Shown one piece after another: positions 40,855-49,800 of a stretch of DNA of 64,000 bases. The position numbers and the translations under genes are program-made. The DNA comes from a virus: positions 1-64,000 of the IMG/VR virus record IMGVR_UViG_3300048436_000037; one strand, written 5' to 3'. The notes under the pieces are model-generated. The model had not been told where the DNA came from. It made no database searches and saw nothing but the letters and a program-made list of their open reading frames with translations. The first letter of the stretch is position 1, and the number at the start of each line of letters is the position of its first letter.

Positions 40855-41259
40855 ATGCAATTAAATATTAGAAAATTAAAAGAGAGCGACTGGGAAACCT
40901 TATGTTCTTGGTGGGATCAATGGCCTGAATGGCAAAATCCACCTAGAGATTTTTTACCTGACAATGGTAAAGGAGGTTTGATGGTTGAAAAAGACGTGCC
41001 TATTGTGGCAGGTTTCATATATTACACTAACTCTAAAGGAGCTTTATTAGAATGGGTTGTATCTAATCCAGATTATAAAGAAGCTGACAGAAAACAAGCT
41101 ATAGCGCTTTTAATAAACGCAGCTGAAGAAGTTTGTAAAAGTAATGGTGTAAAGTACATGTTCTCTATAGGTAGAAATAAATCATTAATAAATATACATG
41201 AAGAGCTTGGCTGGCATGTAGACAACAAGTCTTCTAAAGAATTAGTAAAAAAAATATAA
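40855..41259 (+). CDS. GNAT-like protein (134 aa)
   Basis: The order MQLNIRKLKESDWETLCSWW, then GGLMVEKDVPIVAGFIYY, LLEWVVSNPDYKEADRKQA and IHEELGWHVDNKS has the length and beta-alpha layout of GNAT acetyltransferases. The acetyl-CoA loop (R/Q-x-x-G-x-G/A) is not clear (DYKEADRKQAI stands there), so catalysis is uncertain. Such proteins occur beside internal virion genes in marine podoviruses. Confidence 0.65.
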   Translation: MQLNIRKLKESDWETLCSWWDQWPEWQNPPRDFLPDNGKGGLMVEKDVPIVAGFIYYTNSKGALLEWVVSNPDYKEADRKQAIALLINAAEEVCKSNGVKYMFSIGRNKSLINIHEELGWHVDNKSSKELVKKI

Positions 41260-41262
41260 ATT

Positions 41263-42237
41263 ATGGGTGTAGTAACAGCTTTAGCCGTTGGAGCGGCGGC
41301 AAATTTAGCGGGTGGAGCGATAGCCGGTGGAGCCGCTGGTAGAGCGGCCAGAAGAGCTAGAGGAGATAAAAAAAGAGCGGAAGCTGAATTAGAGTCTATT
41401 AAAAACTCTAGACAACAAATAACAAATCCATATGCTTCTACAGAAAATCTTAGTGGATTAGCTACTGATCTTAGTAGTCAGTTGTCTAATCCTTTTGAAA
41501 ACCTAGGTGTTGCAACTAAAGCCGCTGAAATACAAATTGAACAAGCTGATATATCTCTAGCTAATACATTAGATACGTTGAGAGCTACAGGTGCTTCCGC
41601 TGGTGGAGCTACAGCACTAGCTCAAGCTGCATTACAAAGTAAACAAGGAGTTGCGGCTAGCATAGAACAACAAGAGGCTCAAAACGAAAAGTTAAAAGCT
41701 CAAGGAGAACAAAACCTTATGAACGCTAAAATGGCTGAGCAACAGAGACTGCAAAGCATCGCCATATCTGAGGGCCAAAGAGTGCAAGCAACTGAAGCTG
41801 CAGGAAAACAGTTTATGTTTCAAGCTCAAGAAAGTAGAACTGAAGCTGATCTTGACAGAGCTGCAGGTCAAATATCACAAGCACAAGCTGCTGAAGCTTC
41901 TGCTAATCAAGCTAAAGCATCAGCTTGGGGTAGCGCTATAGGTGGTGTTGGTAGTATAGTTAGCGCTGGTATTGGAGCTGGTGCTTTTGGTGGCGGAGGT
42001 GGTGCTACCACTACCACTTCTGATCGTAGGTTAAAGGAGAACATAAAATTAATAGGTAAATCAATAAGTGGTTTAAATATATATAGTTTTGAATATATTG
42101 ACAAGTCTTTCAGCAAAGAAACATGGCAGGGTGTTATGTCTGATGAGGTTCCACAAAATGCTGTTGTTAAAAACTTTTCAGGTATATATGACGGTGTAGA
42201 CTACTCTAAAATTGATGTAGAATTTAAACAAGTATAA
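41263..42237 (+). CDS. internal virion protein with C-terminal S74-type chaperone domain (324 aa)
   Basis: The first 230 residues are Ala/Gln/Glu-rich helices (GGAIAGGAAGRAARRARGD, AQAALQSKQGVAASIEQQ), as in internal core or ejection proteins. A Gly hinge (AFGGGGGATTTT) leads to SDRRLKENIKLIGKSISGLN near 257-276, the start signature of S74 intramolecular chaperones, then SFEYIDKS, WQGVMSDEVP and a DYSKIDVEF end. S74 normally cleaves itself after trimerising fibres at SDxRLK, so its place on an internal protein is unusual. Confidence 0.8.
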   Translation: MGVVTALAVGAAANLAGGAIAGGAAGRAARRARGDKKRAEAELESIKNSRQQITNPYASTENLSGLATDLSSQLSNPFENLGVATKAAEIQIEQADISLANTLDTLRATGASAGGATALAQAALQSKQGVAASIEQQEAQNEKLKAQGEQNLMNAKMAEQQRLQSIAISEGQRVQATEAAGKQFMFQAQESRTEADLDRAAGQISQAQAAEASANQAKASAWGSAIGGVGSIVSAGIGAGAFGGGGGATTTTSDRRLKENIKLIGKSISGLNIYSFEYIDKSFSKETWQGVMSDEVPQNAVVKNFSGIYDGVDYSKIDVEFKQV

Positions 42238-42238
42238 C

Positions 42239-43816
42239 ATGAGTTATAGAAATCCACAAATAATAGTAGATAGATCAGCTGAGATATGGGCTCAAAGCGT
42301 TGGTAAAATAGGTGATATTGTTAGCGCTGGCATAACTAAATATAGTGAAGCTAAAAGAATAGCCGCAGAAAAGCAGAAAAAAATAGACGAAGCTAAGAAT
42401 AGGTTTTTAGTAAATACAGAGCTACAGCAAGATAAAGATATATTAAAAATAGTTTCAGATGTAAAAGATACTAGAGTAAGAGATAAGCTCACTAAAATAT
42501 TTCAAGAAAAAGGTGCCGCCGCTATGAATGCTTCAGCTGAATTAGGTATGAATACTAATTTATCTAAACAACAAAGACAACAATATAGAAAAGCCATAAA
42601 TGATTTTCAATCTTACATGGTTAACAGTAAAGACCAAATAAATAACATCTCTACTGGCGCGCAGGAGTTTAACGATTTAACTATAGATCAAGTTGTTTCT
42701 GGTCACGCACCTAGTTCTGGTGATGAATTATCCAACTTAGTAGGTGTCATGGCTGTTAATGGTAAAAAAACTCCAGGTGTTGAAAGCACTGTAAATATCG
42801 CTGCTGATGGTAATAATTCAAATATACTTAAAATAAACTCACGTATAAAAGTTGGGAGTGATGTATACAATAAATTCAAGGAAGCTGACTTATTAGGTGA
42901 TTATGAAGAATCTGATGGGTATATTAATGTAAAGTTTGAAAGAGACTTATCAAAATGGAACGGATCTTTTTTCGAACCTATACCAGCCGAAAGTGATAGA
43001 AATAAAACACTTCAAGAGTCTAATATATTTGACAAAAAAAACCAGTTAACAAAAGAATTTGTTTACCCAAATATAACAACTAGAACTGTAGGTGGTTTTC
43101 AGTATAAAGAGCAAGTTGTAAACAACGCTGCTATTGAAGACAACGTAGCGTATATGGATTTAATAAAATCTCATGCTAAAGGAATAATGTCTTACCCAAT
43201 GAAGCAGCAAAAACAGTTTATTACAGGTAGATTAAAGTGGGATAAAGAAACTGCAGTAACGTATGAGTTAATGCCAGAGGCTCTTAGAGAAACTTTTTTA
43301 GTAGGTCAAATGGTACATAAAAATTTAGAATCACTAGGTACTAAGAGGTTAGCAACATCAGACGATGTAAAAAACTTAGGTATACCTAATCTTAAAGTAG
43401 GTGACCCAATATACACTAAAAACATGGGAAAACCTACAGCTGTAGAAACGCCGGATAAAGAAGGAGAAGAAGAGGATTCAAACTTTAAGATGGATGCTGC
43501 TGAGAGAGCTGTTAATGATCTTTTAGAAGATCCTATATCTTATTTAACAAATATAGGTGGTCCAGACGCTAGTGGAGTTGCTGATAGAAGTTACGATGAA
43601 GAAACTAAAATTCTTGAGTTTTCTATGACAGAAAAAGGTACTGGAAATAAAAAAATGAAAAAGTTTGATTTATCAGATAAATCTCAAGTTAAAAATTTAG
43701 CTAGAACACTATTTAATTTTAGAGGCAATAAGAGTTTAGAGGTTTCTGAAAACATAGACAGTGTAGTTGATAAAATATTTGACTTTAGCGAAACTGGCGA
43801 TTTACCAATTTTTTAA
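42239..43816 (+). CDS. putative internal virion protein (525 aa)
   Basis: Unknown. A helical N-terminal part (SYRNPQIIVDRSAEIWAQSV, KYSEAKRIAAEKQKKIDEAK) is followed by a mixed globular part. It lies between the S74 internal protein and the giant virion protein with 1-nt and 20-nt gaps, so it is likely co-packaged or an ejection-machine component. No enzyme motif seen. Confidence 0.65.
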   Translation: MSYRNPQIIVDRSAEIWAQSVGKIGDIVSAGITKYSEAKRIAAEKQKKIDEAKNRFLVNTELQQDKDILKIVSDVKDTRVRDKLTKIFQEKGAAAMNASAELGMNTNLSKQQRQQYRKAINDFQSYMVNSKDQINNISTGAQEFNDLTIDQVVSGHAPSSGDELSNLVGVMAVNGKKTPGVESTVNIAADGNNSNILKINSRIKVGSDVYNKFKEADLLGDYEESDGYINVKFERDLSKWNGSFFEPIPAESDRNKTLQESNIFDKKNQLTKEFVYPNITTRTVGGFQYKEQVVNNAAIEDNVAYMDLIKSHAKGIMSYPMKQQKQFITGRLKWDKETAVTYELMPEALRETFLVGQMVHKNLESLGTKRLATSDDVKNLGIPNLKVGDPIYTKNMGKPTAVETPDKEGEEEDSNFKMDAAERAVNDLLEDPISYLTNIGGPDASGVADRSYDEETKILEFSMTEKGTGNKKMKKFDLSDKSQVKNLARTLFNFRGNKSLEVSENIDSVVDKIFDFSETGDLPIF

Positions 43817-43836
43817 CAATTAAAATAAAATAAAAT

Positions 43837-46800
43837 ATGTATACTTACGAAGGTGTTTCATATACTATAAATCAAATACAAGAAGCTGCAAAAAAGTCTA
43901 ACATGTCTGTTGATGATTATGTTAAAAAAATAAAAGCAGATACTAAAACAGAACCTACAAAAGAGGTAGAAAGTGCAGGCTTACTTGATTCAACAACTTT
44001 TCAAACGGACGCTGCAACGGGTGCAGGTGTGGTGTCTCAACCAATGACAGCATCACAAGCGGGATATGTAGAAGTAGGAGATACGGGATCACCTTTGGAA
44101 GATACTTCCTCGGAATTACAAGATCCTGATCCAGACAAACCTTTATCTGCTAGCGAGAAAAGAATAGCAACTAGAAAAAAAAGAGAACAAGAAAAGCAGG
44201 ATAGATTAAAAGCTGAAGCAATTTCAGCTGAAAATGTAATAAACGATAGAATAAAAAATATACCAAAAGAAGATATAATAGCTATTCAAGCTAGTGATTA
44301 TTTTGGACCTATAAAAGGTAGAAATGATAGAACAACTGTAAGTAGAACGATGATTGGTCAAATGGGTCCAACCGTGTCATTTGAACCTACTTTTAAGTCA
44401 GATGAAGGTTATACTAAATATTTAAAGCAAACTCTAGGTAACAAATATAATCAATATTTAGATTATAAAGAAACAAACGAAATAATACCTCTTAACGCTA
44501 ACAATGAATCTCAGTTAAAAAATATATACAACGAAGCTGAAACAAAAGCTAAAGATAAGGTATACAACAATAGTTTATTTAATGTTCCAGAGAATGTTCA
44601 GGAGTACATGGTGGCTAGTCCAAAATTTGCTAGTGGAGCAGAAAGCATAGAGGCTCAAAAGTTTTTAGTTAAAGGTCAAGAAGAAACTTTAAGAAAAAAC
44701 ATTGAAAGCTACGAAAAAGCTAAAAAAGAATGGGAGTCTCAAGCTTTACCACTTAATCAAGAGGTTAAAAATCTTAAGACTCAAATAGATAGATTTAAGT
44801 TTTATACCGCTGGTGCAAGTCAAGAACAAGCAGACCAATACAATGAGTTGATACAGACCTATAACGCTAAAATACAGCAGTGGGAAGAAAAAGGCTTCAA
44901 TGAATTACCTGCTTTTTTGAACTCACAATACAAACTAGTAAATTCACAGCAAAAGGATTATTCTAAAATGCGTGAAGACTCTAGGAGAGCTTTAATAGAC
45001 TATGATTTATTTGAAAAAAATCTAAAACAAGATTATAGTGCAAGCGCTAGAGTTGGTAGGGTTTTTGATGAGTTTTTTGTACAGTCTGGTAGAAACTTTA
45101 TAGACTTATATGCTGAGTTATACTTGAAAGGAGCTAGAAAAATAGGTGAATTTTATAAACCTCTCTCCTTCTTAACAAGTCCAGAAAACTCTGCAAAAGT
45201 AGATTCTTTAATAGAGACAATACAGAAAAATAATAAAAACTACAATTTAGGTATGGCTTCTAAAAGAGAAAACATACCTACATCTCCATCTATAGATGAT
45301 ATAGGTAAAGATGGTTTGTCTATATGGGACTGGACATCTATAGCTCTTCAAGATAATTCAGCAACAATAGCCACCACATTTATACCTACAGGCGCTGCAA
45401 TTAAGGGGGCGGCTGGTATATCTAAGGCTGTTAAAGCTAGTAAGGGAATGAAAGAAGCTTTACAAAAACAAAAAGCTTTGTGGTTAGCTGGTAAAAGAAC
45501 TGTTCAAGGAACTTTCTTTGTAGCTGAAACAGGTGGTAAATATGGAGAACTGCAAACAGACGAAGCGTCTAGAGAACAAGAAATAAAGTTTTTATACTCA
45601 AAACTGAATAATACTGAGGACATAAATGAAAAAACTGAAATATACAATAAGATTAATGAGCTTGAAGAGGTAGAAAACTATAGTTTACTTCAAAAAGCCT
45701 TTACATCTTATAGTGCTGGAGCTACAGCTACATTTCTCGAGAGTATAAGTACTTTGAAAATGCTAGAACCGGCTAAAGGTTTATCTAAACAAATAGGTAT
45801 CAATGCAGCTAAAAAAGAATTATACAAACAACCTGTTAGATTTAGTGCTAACTTACTAGGTAAGACTGCAGCAGGTTTAAAATCTTTACCAAAAAACCTT
45901 ACTGGAGAAGTACTGGAAGAGGTAACTACAGAAGTATCTCATAATGCTTTAGATATATTAGTGTTAGGTGAAAACAAATCTATGTTTGAAGGAATTAATA
46001 AAGACTTTCTAGCAAGTACAGCTATGAGTAGTTTTGGTATAATGGCACCTAGATCAGCTGGAAATATATTTAACATCGTAAAAAGTGAATTTAGAACTAA
46101 AAACGAAATATTCAAAAACCAAGAGCTATCTAGAGAGCTTATAGATCTTAATGAGTCAACAACACCAGAAAACTCAAAACAACTTAGAGTTAGAAAAAAA
46201 GAAATATTAAAAGAGCTGGCCCTTAGCGATGCTATTAGTTTGCATAAGTTAAGATACATGACATCAGACCAAATAGAAGAGGTTGCTGATATTAACAGGC
46301 AAATTAGGCAAGTTAATAGTAAATTTACACAACTAGGTGGTTTAGGTGATTTAGGTGAAGCTGAAAACAAACGTGTTAAGAAACAACTAGAAAAAGAGTA
46401 CTTTAACTTAACTACTGCTAGGCAAGAAATTCTAGATGCCAAACAAAGATCTAACACTAAGAAAGCTGCAAATATAAACAAAGCTTTAGGTAATGCTGCT
46501 AGAAACTCTGAAGCAGCTTTTTATTATGGTGTAAATAACTTTTACAATGATTTAACTATGACTCAAATGGGTGATGGTGAATTTGTTTCTATAAAAGGTG
46601 AAATTCAAGATGATGGTAAAATAAAATATGATGACTTAGATAATCAACTAGCCAAGTATAAAAATAAAAACATTAAAAATGAAGAAGGTGAAAGTGTTGA
46701 TGCTTTTGAGTATTTAAAAACAAAAATAGAGCAAGGGGATTTTAACGCTACTACTATTGGAAAAGATATAATAGTAAACCAACCCATAATAGATAGAAAT

Positions 46801-49800
46801 ATAGCTATAGCACCTACTGATACAAGCGCTCAATACGCTGCTGTTGCACCGCTAGAGGAATTATTTCACTTGAGTATAAGTGAAAAAGGTATAAAGTTTG
46901 ACTCTACTGCTAAAAACGCTGTCTTAGAGGCTGAAAAAGTATTAAAAGAAAAAAGAGATCTTGGAGTTATATCTGAGAAAGATTATAACGGTTTAAAAGA
47001 AAGATTTGATCTTTATAGAGATGGTAAGGATTTTGACGCTGAAGAATTTATAGCTCAAATGAATAATGCCATATCTCTAGGTGCTATAAACAGATCAGAT
47101 CTAGAATCAACACCTTCTTTTAAAAAGTTTTTAAATAACGCTATTAGATCTACATTTGGTGATATGTCTTGGATGCTTAGCTTAGAAACATCTGACGATG
47201 TTTTTAATCTTGTTAAAAATTTTCAGACAGACGTATCTAAAGGTGTTACTTTTCAAGCGCCTGAGACGGATGAGTTAAAAGAGTCTAGAGTTTTGTCGCC
47301 AAAAGCTGAATTTCTAAGAGATGAATTAACTAATGAAGAGCTAGTTGCATCTATTAAATCAAAAGCCACCGAGGATACCTTCTCTGTAGCTCAAGCTATT
47401 GTAGAAAAAAACTTTGGGCTTATAAGAGACTCTAATGTTTTAACTTTTGATAAAAGTAATCCAGCTCAAATAAATGCTGTTAAAGAAATACTAGAAGAGC
47501 AGATCTTAGGTGTTTTTGAGGGATCTGGTAGAGGAAAGTATTCAGCTAGAAGAACAGGGTTATTTAACGCTTATGAATCAACGAAGGAGGATGGCGCTAG
47601 TCCAAGTACGTACTTGCTTGGCGTTATAAAGACAAGAAAACCAGAAATAGATATAGCTTTAAAAGAGAGAACTATAAAATCAGAAGGCGATAGTATAGAT
47701 TCCGATCAAGCAAAACAAGTTGTAGATAAATCCACTAAGACTAGTGCTACTGTAGACAAGTTAGCTAAAAAACCTACAGAAACAACTAAATTTAAATCTA
47801 ACTATATATCTCCAGAGTTTAAAGAATCTTTAGATACTAGCAAAAGTGAAAAAGAAGCTATTGAAGACAAGATATCTAGCACTGTAAAAGAATCTTTCAA
47901 GGATAGAAAGGTTAGTAGGTTTAAAGAGACGGGTAAGATACCTCAAAAATTAGCTCAACTTTATGCTGATATGTTTGGTATAAAAACAACTTCTGCTCTT
48001 ATAGAGAAACAAAGAAACCTTCAGAAGCTAGATCAAGAAGGAGCTGTTAGAGCTAGACAGTTTTTAATAGATAATGCAGCTTCAGATTTTGCTAGATTAC
48101 CTAGAAGTAAAGATGACACTGGTAAAGCTACTGGAATATTACAGACCAAAATAGGTAAAGTTTTATATAATAAAGCAGGTGAATTAATCGGTAGCTTAAA
48201 AACATATACAGATATAATTAAAGGTAAAAATATTACACTAGAAGGTTATGATGGTAAGCAGTATGAGTTTAATCAACTTGACAGTGAAGGCAATAAAAAA
48301 CCAATATATAGAGATGCGCAACATATAAAAGCAGCTTTAGATTTTCATATAAGAAATAGAGCCTTAGAGACTTTAATACCTGAACAGGGTAAAAGAATAC
48401 AAGCTGGTGCTAAATTTAGTAAAGCACAGTTATTAAATGTTACGCAGTCTAGAAATATCAACCAAGTTTTAAAATTGTTAGGTATAGACAGTGCTAGTGT
48501 ACCGGACAATATGAGGGCTGAAATACAAGCATCTTTCGAAAACGCAATAAGAGAATATAAACTTACTGAAAATGTTTTTTTAGCAGGAGCATTTGCTTTT
48601 AGTGGGGCAAAATATAAAAGAAAGGCTAACGGTAATGTTTACTACGAATTAACTAATGGAGAAGAGATGATGGGAATACCTAGGACTGACTCCGAAGGTA
48701 ATGTTAAGGTTAATAAAAATAATAAAAAACTTTTCAATCAACCAACAGCGGAGCAAGTTGAAGCTAAATTTGGAAAAGGAGTTAAGCTTTTAGCTGGAAG
48801 AGGTAGGTTGTACTACGGAGTTACTGATCCAGCATATAAAAAAGCTTTATCTGAGGCTAGAAAAAACTCAGAAGGCAAACAGGAGAATAAGGCTAAAAGA
48901 GTAAACGTTAACGCTGTTAATACTGATAAAGGTGTAGCTCAAGCCAAAATAAATATGGAAGTGCTTGATGATGTTGTAAGACAACTAGATAAAGCCGTAA
49001 AAAGCGGTATGCCAAAAGAATTAGCAGCAATGGTAATAGCTCAAGGGTATCAAGCGACTACTGGTCTTATTAAAATAGCAGCGCCATTTAGATATTTTTC
49101 TAAAAACCAACAATACGGTACTTCAGCAAAACAAAAAACAGGCGATAAGTTTAGAGAAGAGCATAATCCTCCAGCATCAGTAGTTGGTGCTTCAATTATC
49201 TATGGTTTAGTAACTAACAATACTAATAAGATAATGGCTGATGTTAAGAAAAACTACTATCAAACAAAACTTTCTAAACTCGATGATCAAAAGCTAGATG
49301 AAGCTAAGTTAGACGCAACCTTGCCGGTGGGTACAACTATAGCAGATAATCCAGCTATTAGATTTATTGAGGCTGGTATAGATCTTAATAGTATTGTTAA
49401 CTATGAGACCGGTGAGACAATGGCTGAAGAGCTTGGTGTGTCTTTAAGTTCTAGTGATATAAATTTAGATAATATAGCTGAGCAGAATAAAGTACTAAAA
49501 GACTTGATATTGGATAAAGGAGAGTATAAAAACCCTCAGAATTATTTAAATAACTTTGTTAAACTATCTTCTAAAACAAGAGCCTCTAAGATAAATAATA
49601 ATAAAACACCATTAAATGTAAAGTTTTCTAAAAATGTAACAAACCAAGAAGCTTTAGATAATTTAGGTAATATAGATAAAGCATTGTCTATAGCTAGAAA
49701 TGCTGATGCTCCAGTTAAAAAGATTAGGGTATTTGACTTTGATGATACACTTGCTACAACCAAAAGTAATGTATTATACACAATGCCTGATGGCAAAACT

